In this document: in pieces, positions 7,651-14,695 of the stretch
How positions within the stretch are numbered: the stretch's first letter is position 1
Layout: every line of letters begins with the position of its first letter
Source of the DNA: Glycomyces albidus
Lineage (GTDB): Bacteria > Actinomycetota > Actinomycetes > Mycobacteriales > Micromonosporaceae
Direction of reading: 5' to 3'
DNA: 64,000 nucleotides
NCBI RefSeq assembly: GCF_009451885.1
Contig: NZ_WIAO01000007.1
Coordinates: 62,001 to 126,000, forward strand
Notes under the pieces: model-generated
Told to the model about the DNA's origin: nothing
Seen by the model: the letters and a program-made list of their open reading frames with translations, nothing else
Database searches by the model: none
Translations under genes and position numbers: made by a program

Positions 7651-8514
7651 CTACCTCGCGTTTCCGTTGGGCCAGTGCCGGAGTCGCTCGCCCAGGCGGG
7701 CGGCGTCGGGGATGCGGCGGCTCGGGTTCGGTTCCAGGGCGCCGAGGACGATGTCCGCCAGCTCGTCGTCGACCTCGGGGTTGAGCAGTTGCGGCGAGGG
7801 CGGGGGCTCGCGGCGCGGGGTGCCGAAGAACGCGACGGGGGAGCTCGTGTCGTGGAACGGCAGCGTGTCGGTGAGCATGAGGTAGGCGATGACGCCGACC
7901 GCCCACACGTCGCCCGCGGGCGAGTCGCCCTTCCGGTAGCGCAGGGCCTCAGGGGCTTTGAACGCGATCGTGCCCTTGGCGCTCGCCAGCCCGGTCAGGA
8001 GGTCCGTGCGCTTGGCGAGGCCGAAGTCGCTGATGCGCACCCGCAGCTCGTCGTGGTGGTAGCCGATGAGGATGTTCTGCGGGGTGAGGTCGCGGTGGAC
8101 GATCGGCGGGCGCTCTCCGTGCGCGACCGCGAGGCCGTCGCAGATCTGCCGGAGGATCTCGACCGCGTCGCCGATGCGGGTGAACCGGTCGCCGTGGGCG
8201 TGCCAGAAGTCGTCGAGGTTCCCGCCGGGGACGTACTCCATCGTGAAGAACCCGAACCGGCCGGCGTCGGTCTCGACGATGTCCGCGTTGAAGACCCGCA
8301 CGATGTTCGGGTGCCCGATCCTCGACAGGAGGATCGCCTCGCCGAGCAGCTCCTCCGTGGCCTCGCGGCTGCCGACGTGCTTGAAGACCTTCATGGCCTG
8401 GCGGCCGAGGAACCGGTGCCGGACGCGGTAGACCTCGGCGAAGGCGCCCTGCCCGAGGAAGCGCTCGACCTCGTAGTGGTCGCCGATCGCCTGGCCTTCG
8501 CTGAGCATGCCCAC
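7651..8514 (-). CDS. Soluble Ser/Thr protein kinase
   Basis: 287 aa, essentially a kinase domain alone. Gly-loop GQGAFAEV 21-28, VAIK-type lysine K42, helix C E59, catalytic loop HRDLTPQN 140-147 (D142), DFG 163-165, and APE 187-189. The loop reads DLTPQN where most bacterial kinases have DLKPxN, so the catalytic-loop Lys is Thr; activity should be tested. No transmembrane or PASTA region, unlike PknB, so it is cytosolic. First gene of a five-gene chaperone operon, 8 bases before the J-like gene. It may phosphorylate the chaperone components or be scaffolded by them; that is inference from linkage. Confidence 0.9.
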   Translation of the reverse strand: MGMLSEGQAIGDHYEVERFLGQGAFAEVYRVRHRFLGRQAMKVFKHVGSREATEELLGEAILLSRIGHPNIVRVFNADIVETDAGRFGFFTMEYVPGGNLDDFWHAHGDRFTRIGDAVEILRQICDGLAVAHGERPPIVHRDLTPQNILIGYHHDELRVRISDFGLAKRTDLLTGLASAKGTIAFKAPEALRYRKGDSPAGDVWAVGVIAYLMLTDTLPFHDTSSPVAFFGTPRREPPPSPQLLNPEVDDELADIVLGALEPNPSRRIPDAARLGERLRHWPNGNAR

Positions 8515-8688
8515 GTGACCGCCTCCCTTCGGTTCTCGGCGTCGCGCTCATGTGTAACCCGGAGGGCGCGGGAGGGGTCCCGGAAGCGGGCGCCGCGCAC
8601 GCCGGCGGACGCGGTGCCGCCGATCAGCGGCGGGTCGAATGCGGATGCGCGACGGCGGATCCTGCGGATTCGGGTGTGCGGAGTCCGG
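8515..8688. other. intergenic, upstream of the chaperone operon
   Basis: 174 bases between the kinase start and the end of the DUF1801 gene. It must contain the promoter of the kinase-Hsp70 operon if that is not read through from upstream. I see no clear HAIR/HrcA-type (CIRCE) or HspR inverted repeat, so classic heat-shock repression is not evident. Confidence 0.4.
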
Positions 8689-9093
8689 TCAGTCCGCGTC
8701 GTGGGCGAGCCGGACGAGCGTCTTCAGGACATCGAGGTCGACGTCGTCGAGGTACTTGATGTACAAGCAGCCCTTGCCGGTCGAGTAGGTGCCGAGGCGC
8801 TCGAACAGGTCCCGGTGCTCGAAGTCCTCTGTGCCGGTGCCGTAGCGCCGGATGAGTCCGTACAGGACCAGCGCCGAGGCGCGCGGGGCGAAGCCGACCT
8901 TGACCGTGTCGCCTTCGCGGCCGGTCGCGTAGCGGTAGTGGTAGGTGCCGAACCCGATGATGCTCCCGGGCCAGAGCGCCGGTTCTTCTCCGGTGACCTC
9001 CTGCATGATCTGCAGGAGTCGGGCGGCGTCCGCTCGCCGGCGCGGCACGGTCACGCGGTCGAACAGCTCGTCGAAGTCCTGCTGCGCGGTCAT
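8689..9093 (-). CDS. DUF1801 domain protein
   Basis: 134 aa, full length for the family. It contains the typical core ALWPGSIIGFGTYHYRYATGREGD (in family terms W-x-x-x-I-I-G-F-G-x-Y-x-Y), VKVGFAPRASALVLY and the C-terminal GKGCLYIKYLDDVDLDVLKTLV. These small cytosolic proteins share the YdhG/SRPBCC-like fold and have no established enzymatic role. Single-gene transcription unit; the opposite-strand secreted protein gene starts 180 bases upstream. Confidence 0.85.
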   Translation of the reverse strand: MTAQQDFDELFDRVTVPRRRADAARLLQIMQEVTGEEPALWPGSIIGFGTYHYRYATGREGDTVKVGFAPRASALVLYGLIRRYGTGTEDFEHRDLFERLGTYSTGKGCLYIKYLDDVDLDVLKTLVRLAHDAD

Positions 9094-9166
9094 GGCTCGA
9101 TCCTATGACGGTCCGCCGGGGGCCGGGCCCGGCTCGCTCGAGGCCCCCTGGATCGGCGCGGAAACG

Positions 9167-9180
9167 TTGGCGCGCTCCCA
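9167..9180. promoter_or_regulatory. CebR-like box TTGGCGCGCTCCCA
   Basis: Matches 12 of 14 bases of the streptomycete CebR operator TGGGAGCGCTCCCA, which represses cellulolytic genes until cello-oligosaccharides are present. It lies 93 bases upstream of a gene for a secreted cellulose-binding-type protein, which makes the match biologically sensible. No CebR gene is in this window. Confidence 0.5.
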
Positions 9181-9196
9181 CGGACTGCCGAATCAT

Positions 9197-9212
9197 GATA
9201 TTTATTAATATC
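9197..9212. promoter_or_regulatory. AT-rich palindrome in promoter of the CBM2 gene
   Basis: GATATT-tatt-AATATC: 6-base arms around 4 bases in one of the few AT-rich tracts of the window, between the CebR-like box and the ATG at 9273. It could be a promoter element or a second operator. No convincing -35/-10 pair could be fixed. Confidence 0.35.
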
Positions 9213-9272
9213 GATAGATTGTCCGTCCGCGGCGGGTTGGGTGATGCGGATTCCGAGCAGAGGAGAACCTGC

Positions 9273-10463
9273 ATGGCTTCCATACCGACCCGGCCGCGGC
9301 GCCTCGCCGCGGCCGTCGCCTTGTCAGCGGCGGTCGCCGCCGGAGCGATCGCGACCGTCGCGGCGGGCCCGGCGCACGCCGTCGGCTGCCAAGCGCTCGA
9401 CTACCGGGTCGTCAGCGACTGGGGCGGCGGCCACCAGGCCGCCGTCTCGCTCACCGCCGAGGACGGCGCCGTGAACGGCTGGACGATCGAGTTCCACCTC
9501 AAGCCGGGCGCGCAGGTCCAGAGCGCCTGGAACGTCGATTGGAGCCAGTCCGGCACCGCCTTCACCGGCTCCGACGTCGGCTGGAACGCGGCCGTCGCGG
9601 CCGGGCAGACCCGGGAGCTGTTCGGGCTCGTCGTCTCCGGCTCGGGCGCCCCGCCCGCGACGTTCAAGCTCAACGGCGTCGACTGCGGCCCGATGGAGGA
9701 CCCCACCGACACGCCGAGCGAAGACCCGACGGACGACCCGACGGACGACCCGACGGACGACCCGACGGACGACCCGACCGACCCGCCCGGCGACTGCCCG
9801 GCCGGGGCGGTCTGCGACGGCTTCGAGGACCAGACCGGCACCGTCCCCGGCGGCGAATGGACCGTCGGCGCCCAGGACTGCACCGGCACCGGTACGGCTA
9901 CAGTGGACAGTTCGGTGGCGAACGGCGGCGACCGCTCCATCCGCGTCGACGGCGGCGCCACCTACTGCAACCACGTCTTCGTCGGCCGCGACCTGCCCGC
10001 GGACGCCGAATGGTTCCGCGTCTACATGCGGCACACCACTCCGCAGCCCGCGACCCACACCACCATGATCGCCATGCACGACCGCAACGACGCCGGCACC
10101 GACCTGCGCCTGGGCGGCCAGAACGCGATGCTCCAGTGGAACCGCGAGTCCGACGACGCGACCCTGCCCGCCCAGAGCCCCGCCGGCGTCGCCCTCAGCG
10201 AGCCCTTCCCGGTCGGCACCTGGATCTGCGTCGAGTACCGGATCGCCGGCGGCGAACTCGCCACCTGGGTCGACGGCCGAGCGGTCGAGGGGCTCACCGT
10301 CGACGGCGTCCCGACCCACGACGTGGACGCGCAGTGGCTCTCCAAGCCCTCCTGGAACCCCGACCTCGCCGACCTCCGGCTCGGCTGGGAGAGCTACGGC
10401 AACGACGCCGACACCGTCTGGTACGACGACGTCGCCTTCGGCCCCGAGCGGATCGGCTGTTGA
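9273..10463 (+). CDS. Secreted CBM2 protein with Cip1-like C-terminal domain
   Basis: 396 aa. Sec signal peptide (RPRRLAAAVALSAAVAAGAIA..AHA, cleavage near residue 36), then a family 2 carbohydrate-binding module of about 100 aa bounded by Cys (VGCQALDYRV ... LNGVDCG), with conserved Trp residues for cellulose or chitin binding. A DPTD repeat linker follows, then a roughly 220-aa domain (CDGFEDQTG ... GWESYGNDADTVWYDDVAFG) resembling the Cip1-type beta-jelly-roll found with CBMs in fungi and actinomycetes. AGGAGA ribosome site at 9261-9266. Exported and probably polysaccharide-bound. Cip1-type domains have debated catalytic activity, so I do not name a reaction. Confidence 0.8.
   Translation: MASIPTRPRRLAAAVALSAAVAAGAIATVAAGPAHAVGCQALDYRVVSDWGGGHQAAVSLTAEDGAVNGWTIEFHLKPGAQVQSAWNVDWSQSGTAFTGSDVGWNAAVAAGQTRELFGLVVSGSGAPPATFKLNGVDCGPMEDPTDTPSEDPTDDPTDDPTDDPTDDPTDPPGDCPAGAVCDGFEDQTGTVPGGEWTVGAQDCTGTGTATVDSSVANGGDRSIRVDGGATYCNHVFVGRDLPADAEWFRVYMRHTTPQPATHTTMIAMHDRNDAGTDLRLGGQNAMLQWNRESDDATLPAQSPAGVALSEPFPVGTWICVEYRIAGGELATWVDGRAVEGLTVDGVPTHDVDAQWLSKPSWNPDLADLRLGWESYGNDADTVWYDDVAFGPERIGC
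9723..9782 (+). repeat. 12-bp tandem repeat encoding the DPTD linker
   Basis: Four perfect copies of gacccgacggac (9723-9770) and a fifth with one change, giving D-P-T-D repeats between the CBM2 and the C-terminal domain. Copy number is expected to vary among strains by slippage without breaking the frame. Confidence 0.9.
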
Positions 10464-10466
10464 ACC

Positions 10467-10502
10467 CGGTCGCCCGCCTTCGGGTCCGGAGGCGGGCGAC
10501 CG
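10467..10502 (+). terminator. hairpin after the CBM2 gene
   Basis: Perfect 13-base arms (CGGTCGCCCGCCT / AGGCGGGCGACCG) with a 10-base loop, beginning 4 bases after the stop codon. No U tract, as is common in high-GC actinobacteria. It could also stop antisense transcription. Confidence 0.7.
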
Positions 10503-10562
10503 CCAGGGCCGCCGGCCGGCCGCGGCGGAGCCGGCACGCTACTCGGGCTGACGGGCCGCCCG

Positions 10563-11081
10563 TCAGCCCGAGAGCGGGACGACCGGTTCGAGGAGCCGGC
10601 GCGGGCGGTTCATGGCCTGGCTGACCGGGTCGCTGCGCTTGGGACCGGGACCGGGGTACATCTCGACGTCGCCCGGGGGGACCGGCCCGCATTCGGGGCA
10701 GTCGCTCGTCGGCAGCAGCCCGCTGCCGCACTCGGCGTGGCGGAACAGCCGCGGCGGCTCGCCGCCGATGTGGCGGTGGCTCCAGACGCTGAGGGTGTAC
10801 ACCACCGGCCACAGCTCGACCCCGGCGTCGGTGAGCAGGTACTCGTACCGCGGCGGCGACGGCTGGTACTGGCGCTTCTCCAGCACCCCGCCCGCGGTCA
10901 AGCGGCCCAGGCGGTCGGAGAGGACCGCCTTCGGGATGTCAAGGCGGACTTGGAAGTCGCTGAAGCGCCGCACCCCGTAGAGCGCGTTCTGCACCACCAG
11001 CAGGGTCCACCGCTCGCCGAGCAGCTCGAGCGCGCGCGAGAGCGAGCAGTCCTGTCCGACGTAGTCCTTGCCGAGTGCCAT
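10563..11081 (-). CDS. HxlR-family transcriptional regulator
   Basis: 172 aa. The winged-helix core is typical: CSLSRALELLGERWTLLVVQNALYGVRRFSDFQ (about 12-44), LSDRLGRLTAGGVLEKRQY, PPRYEYLLTDAG. The N-terminal Cys of the YodB/HxlR type is present (C12). The extra C-terminal 70 residues hold a Cys cluster (CGSGLL..DCPECGP) of unknown use, perhaps metal binding. It is divergent from an MFS exporter gene with an 81-base gap carrying two matching palindromes, so it very likely represses that exporter and itself. Confidence 0.92.
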   Translation of the reverse strand: MALGKDYVGQDCSLSRALELLGERWTLLVVQNALYGVRRFSDFQVRLDIPKAVLSDRLGRLTAGGVLEKRQYQPSPPRYEYLLTDAGVELWPVVYTLSVWSHRHIGGEPPRLFRHAECGSGLLPTSDCPECGPVPPGDVEMYPGPGPKRSDPVSQAMNRPRRLLEPVVPLSG

Positions 11082-11097
11082 GCCCGCATCCTACCCC

Positions 11098-11150
11098 GGT
11101 TCAATGACTGAACCAACACTGCTACGCTCCGATGGTTCAATGAACGAACC
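11098..11150. promoter_or_regulatory. twin operators between HxlR and MFS genes
   Basis: Site 1 GGTTCAATGACTGAACC (11098-11114) has perfect 6-base arms. Site 2 GGTTCAATGAACGAACC (11134-11150) keeps 5-base arms. They are 36 bases apart centre to centre. Site 2 abuts the MFS ribosome site and site 1 lies 17 bases upstream of the HxlR start, so binding would block both genes. Confidence 0.8.
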
Positions 11151-11162
11151 TAGGAGTCCCCC

Positions 11163-12503
11163 ATGACGACGACACTCGCCCGGCCCCGGGCCGGGACCGG
11201 CGCCGCTCTGGCCGTCCTCTGCGCCGCCCCGCTGCTGGTGATCCTCAACTACTCGACGCCCCTGATCCTCGCCCCGCAGACCGCCGCGCACTTCGACGCC
11301 GGCGCCACCGGTCAGACCTGGATCATCAACGCCGTCTCCCTCGGACTGGCCGTCCCGCTGCTCACCTCCGGCAGCCTCGCCGACAACCACGGCCGCCGCA
11401 AGGTCCTCGTCATCGGCGCCTGGCTCTTCGCCGCCGCCGTCCTGCTCGCGGCGCTGGCCCCGAACACGGTCGTCTTCGCCGCCGCGCGCGTGGTCCAGGG
11501 CGCGGCCAGCGCCGCGCTGCTGACCTCGAGCCTGGGCATCACCGGCGCGATCTTCACCGGCGCCGCCGAACGGCGCCGGGCCACCTCCCTCTACGGCGCG
11601 ATGATGGGCCTCGGCGTCGGCGCGGGCGCGATCCTCGCCGCCCTCCTCGACGCCGCCCTGGGCTGGAACGGCCCGTACTGGCTGTACGCGGCGTCCGCGG
11701 CGGGCCTGGCCCTGGCCGCCCCCGCGATCCTCCCCGAGTCGCGGGCCGAGCGCCCGCGCCGGGCCGACGCGGCCGGGACGGTCACCCTGGGACTCGGCGT
11801 CGCCGCACTCATGTCGGGGCTGACGCTCGGCCGCCAGGACTGGTCGGACCCGGTGGTCATCGCGCTCCTCGCCGCCGCGGCCGGGTTCACGGCCGCGTTC
11901 GTCCTCGTCGAACTGCGCGGCCGCGAGCCGATGCTCGACCCAGCGCTGTTCGCGCGTCCGGCGTTCCTGGTGGCCTCGCTCGGCGCGCTGGTCACGGGCG
12001 TCGCGGTCATCAGCATGATGAGCTATCTGCCGACGGTGCTCCAGCACGAGCGGACCGTGGGGCCGGTGGCGACGGCCGTGGTGGTCACGATCTGGTCGGT
12101 CTCGGCGTTCGCGGTCTCGTTGCAGGTCAAGCGGATCAGGCTCTCCGCCGGGGGTCTCCTGGTGGCCGCGCTGGTCGTCGCGGGCGCCGGTTCGGCGCTG
12201 CTGGTGGGGCTGGTCGACGGCTGGTCCTGGTGGCACGCGGTCCCGGCGCTCCTCGTCGCCGGGGCGGGTTACGGCGCCGTCAACCCCGCGCTGACCCGCT
12301 TGAGCATCGACAGCGTCCCGGCCGACCGCGGCGGGATGGGCTCGGGCGTGAACAACACCATGCGCTACATCGGCACCGCCGCGGGCATCCCGATCGTCGC
12401 GACCCTGGTGGACGCCATCGGCACCGACGGTGCACTGTGGATCTGCGCGGCACTCGCGGCCGCCGCGGCGGCGGCGTTCGCGGCCCTGAACCGCCGCGCC
12501 TGA
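11163..12503 (+). CDS. MFS transporter (drug-efflux type)
   Basis: 446 aa with about 12-14 hydrophobic segments. The first loop carries the MFS signature GSLADNHGRRKVLV (about 78-91), a form of G-x-L-a-D-r-x-G-r-k. Proton-driven export through the cytoplasmic membrane is the family role and the substrate is not evident. TAGGAG lies 6 bases before the ATG. Control by the divergent HxlR regulator suggests induction by a toxic small molecule, as in many HxlR-efflux pairs. Confidence 0.88.
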   Translation: MTTTLARPRAGTGAALAVLCAAPLLVILNYSTPLILAPQTAAHFDAGATGQTWIINAVSLGLAVPLLTSGSLADNHGRRKVLVIGAWLFAAAVLLAALAPNTVVFAAARVVQGAASAALLTSSLGITGAIFTGAAERRRATSLYGAMMGLGVGAGAILAALLDAALGWNGPYWLYAASAAGLALAAPAILPESRAERPRRADAAGTVTLGLGVAALMSGLTLGRQDWSDPVVIALLAAAAGFTAAFVLVELRGREPMLDPALFARPAFLVASLGALVTGVAVISMMSYLPTVLQHERTVGPVATAVVVTIWSVSAFAVSLQVKRIRLSAGGLLVAALVVAGAGSALLVGLVDGWSWWHAVPALLVAGAGYGAVNPALTRLSIDSVPADRGGMGSGVNNTMRYIGTAAGIPIVATLVDAIGTDGALWICAALAAAAAAAFAALNRRA

Positions 12504-12524
12504 GCGCCCGGCCGCATGGGACCG

Positions 12525-12559
12525 CCGCACCCGCCCCGCACTCGTGGGTGCGGGTGCGG
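12525..12559 (+). terminator. hairpin after the MFS gene
   Basis: 10-base arms CCGCACCCGC (12525-12534) and GCGGGTGCGG (12550-12559), with alternative inner pairing, 22 bases after the MFS stop codon. It separates the MFS gene from the DoxX promoter. Confidence 0.6.
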
Positions 12560-12578
12560 TCCTTCCGATGCCGGGCCG

Positions 12579-12609
12579 GTGTCCTTCCGGGCCGCCTCCG
12601 TTCGTCTCC
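12579..12609 (+). promoter_or_regulatory. ECF-type promoter GTGTCCT-N17-CGTCTCC before doxX-like gene
   Basis: The same two blocks with the same 17-base spacer recur before the YCII gene at 13125-13155. The blocks resemble the TGTC / CGTC promoters described for ECF42 sigma factors, and an ECF42-type sigma gene lies immediately downstream. Expected transcription start is about 8 bases past the -10, roughly 30 bases before the ATG. Confidence 0.7.
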
Positions 12610-12649
12610 ACTGCGACATCCGCAAGACGAGACCTTCAGAGGAGACCAC

Positions 12650-13093
12650 ATGGCGACTCGATCGCGGCCCCGGTGGCCGCTCACCGTTCTGTACTGGGCC
12701 CTGGCGGCCGAGTTCCTGCTCGGCGCCGCCACCAAGTTCTGGCAGGGCCCTACCTTCGTCGGCCCCGACTACGGGGACCGGTTCGTCGCATGGGGCTATC
12801 CGGCCTGGTTCGCGATCGTCGTCGGCGCCGTCGAGCTCGGGTGCGCGGTGCTGCTGGTGATCCCGCGCCGGCGGTCGAGGTTCCTCGCCTCGGCGGCGAT
12901 GGTCCTGCTGCTCACCGGCGCGGTGACCACGCACATCGTCAACCACATGGCGGCCGTCGACAACATCGCGGTGTCCGCGCACCTGGTGGTCATGGCGATG
13001 CTCGCGCTGGCGAACTGGCCGGGAGACTGGAAGGAGCTGCTGCGGCCGTGGCGCGCCGATGCGCGGGAGCGCGGGTTCGGCGCCGCCGCCTGA
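12650..13093 (+). CDS. DoxX-family membrane protein
   Basis: 147 aa with four hydrophobic segments (LTVLYWALAAEFLLGAATKFW; WFAIVVGAVELGCAVLLVI; FLASAAMVLLLTGAVTTHIV; LVVMAMLALANW). The first helix ends in the DoxX-like A-x-K-F/W pattern. These small four-helix proteins sit in the cytoplasmic membrane; some act in thiol/oxidative stress complexes, and the function here is unknown. AGAGGAGA lies before the ATG. It shares its promoter motif with the YCII/sigma operon, so it is probably in the regulon of that sigma factor. Confidence 0.85.
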   Translation: MATRSRPRWPLTVLYWALAAEFLLGAATKFWQGPTFVGPDYGDRFVAWGYPAWFAIVVGAVELGCAVLLVIPRRRSRFLASAAMVLLLTGAVTTHIVNHMAAVDNIAVSAHLVVMAMLALANWPGDWKELLRPWRADARERGFGAAA

Positions 13094-13124
13094 CGGCGGT
13101 AGGCGCCGGATCTCCCGGCCGCGG

Positions 13125-13155
13125 GTGTCCTGTACGCCCGGTCCCGTTCGTCTCC
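13125..13155 (+). promoter_or_regulatory. ECF-type promoter GTGTCCT-N17-CGTCTCC before the YCII-sigma operon
   Basis: Blocks at 13125-13131 and 13149-13155 are identical to those before the DoxX gene, with the same 17-base spacing and unrelated spacer sequence. That rules out simple local duplication of the whole region and suggests autoregulation by the downstream sigma factor. Confidence 0.7.
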
Positions 13156-13184
13156 CATGTGACAATCCGGCAGAGGAGGAGACC

Positions 13185-13523
13185 ATGAAGTACATGCTGC
13201 TGATCCACCACGGGGACACCGAGTGGGACGCGCTGACCGACGAGGAGCGGCAGGAGGTCGCCGCGGGCTACCAGGCGATCAACGACACCCCCGGCGTCAC
13301 CCCCGGCCCGTGGATGGGCTCGCCCGAGACGGCCACGACCGTCCGCGTCCAGGACGGCGCCGCGCTGATCACCGACGGGCCGTTCGTCACCGTCAAGGAA
13401 GCGCTCGGCGGGACGCTCGTCTACGAGGCCGACGACCTCGACGCGGCCATCGAACTCGCCTCGCGCATCCCCGCGGCCCGCATGGGCGGCGCGGTCGAGG
13501 TGCGCCCGCTCGTCGGGGGCTAG
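13185..13523 (+). CDS. YCII-related (DGPF) protein
   Basis: 112 aa. [11 protein letters not shown] start and the diagnostic [16 protein letters not shown] motif (about 63-78), followed by [12 protein letters not shown]-x-R-I-P. DGPF/YCII proteins are small cytosolic dimeric alpha/beta-barrel proteins whose genes are characteristically next to ECF42 sigma factors; biochemical activity is unproven. AGGAGGAGA ribosome site. It lies 2 bases before the sigma start, forming a translationally coupled pair. Confidence 0.93.
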   Translation: MKYMLLIHHGDTEWDALTDEERQEVAAGYQAINDTPGVTPGPWMGSPETATTVRVQDGAALITDGPFVTVKEALGGTLVYEADDLDAAIELASRIPAARMGGAVEVRPLVGG

Positions 13524-13525
13524 CC

Positions 13526-14695
13526 GTGCTCGAGCAGGTGTTCCGCGACGAGTGGGGCGGGATCCTGGCCAACCTGGTCGGTTTCCTCGGCGACTTCGAC
13601 CTCGCCGAGGAGGCCGCCCAGGAGGCGTTCGCGATCGCCGCCGAACGCTGGGCCCGCGACGGCGAGCCGCGCAGCCCCCGGGCCTGGCTGCTGACCACCG
13701 CCCGCAACCGCGCGGTCGACCGCATCCGCCGCGACCGCACGCTCGCGGCCAAGCTCCCGCTGCTCGCGGTCCCCGGGCCGGCGGAGGAGGACACCATGGA
13801 CGCGACGGCGATCCCGGACGAGCGGCTCGAACTCGTCTTCACCTGCTGCCACCCGGCGCTCGCGCTCGAAGCCCAGGTCGCGCTCACGCTGCGCACGCTC
13901 GGCGGCCTGACCACCGCCGAGATCGCCCGCGGGTTCGTCGTCCCCGAGGCGACCATGGCGAAGCGGCTCGTCCGCGCCAAGCGCAAGATCCGGGAGGCCG
14001 GCATCCCCTTCCGCGTGCCCGCCGCGCATCTGCTGCCCGACCGGCTCGCGGCGGTGCTCGCGGTCGTGTACCTGATCTTCAACCAGGGGTACGACCGCGG
14101 GGACGGCGGCTTCGCCGGCGACGCGATCCGGCTGGGCCGCGCCCTGGCCGACCTCATGCCCGACGAGGCCGAGGTCCACGGCCTGCTGGCGCTCATGCTG
14201 CTGGGCGACGGCCGCCGCGCGGCCCGGTTCCGCGACGGCGAGGTCGTCCTCCTCGCCGACCAGGACCGTTCACTGTGGAACACCGACCGGATCGCGGCCG
14301 GCCGCGCCGCCCTCGACCGCGCCCGGCGTCCCGGCGCCGGCCCGTACGTCCTCCAGGCCGAGATCGCCGCGCTGCACCTGGCCGACGTCCCGGACTGGCC
14401 GCGGATCGCCGCCCGCTACGGCGAGCTGGCCCGGCTCACCGGCTCCCCGGTGGTCGAGCTCAACCGGGCCGCCGCCATCGCCGAAGCGGGCGACCTCGAA
14501 GGCGCCCTGGGGATCCTGGACGGCATCGACCTCGCCGGCTACCACTATCTGCCCGCCGTGCGCGCCGACCTCCTGCGCCGGCTCGACCGCGCCGAGGAGG
14601 CCCGCGCCGAGTACGACCGCGCGCTGGCCCTGGTGCGTTCGCCCGCCGAACACCGGTTCCTCGAACGCCGGGTCGCGGAGCTGCGGAGGCCCTGA
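13526..14695 (+). CDS. ECF42-type RNA polymerase sigma factor
   Basis: 389 aa from GTG at 13526. Region 2 ([31 protein letters not shown], then [19 protein letters not shown]) and region 4 ([37 protein letters not shown]) are followed by the long TPR-like C-terminal extension that defines the SigJ-like/ECF42 group (DUF6596: [45 protein letters not shown]). No anti-sigma gene is adjacent, as usual for this group; the C-terminal extension is thought to control activity. Likely targets are its own operon and the DoxX gene. Confidence 0.93.
   Translation: MLEQVFRDEWGGILANLVGFLGDFDLAEEAAQEAFAIAAERWARDGEPRSPRAWLLTTARNRAVDRIRRDRTLAAKLPLLAVPGPAEEDTMDATAIPDERLELVFTCCHPALALEAQVALTLRTLGGLTTAEIARGFVVPEATMAKRLVRAKRKIREAGIPFRVPAAHLLPDRLAAVLAVVYLIFNQGYDRGDGGFAGDAIRLGRALADLMPDEAEVHGLLALMLLGDGRRAARFRDGEVVLLADQDRSLWNTDRIAAGRAALDRARRPGAGPYVLQAEIAALHLADVPDWPRIAARYGELARLTGSPVVELNRAAAIAEAGDLEGALGILDGIDLAGYHYLPAVRADLLRRLDRAEEARAEYDRALALVRSPAEHRFLERRVAELRRP

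Noticed and set aside
8515-8688. Heat-shock operator before the kinase-Hsp70 operon
   Set aside because: I looked for CIRCE and HAIR inverted repeats and saw none convincing.
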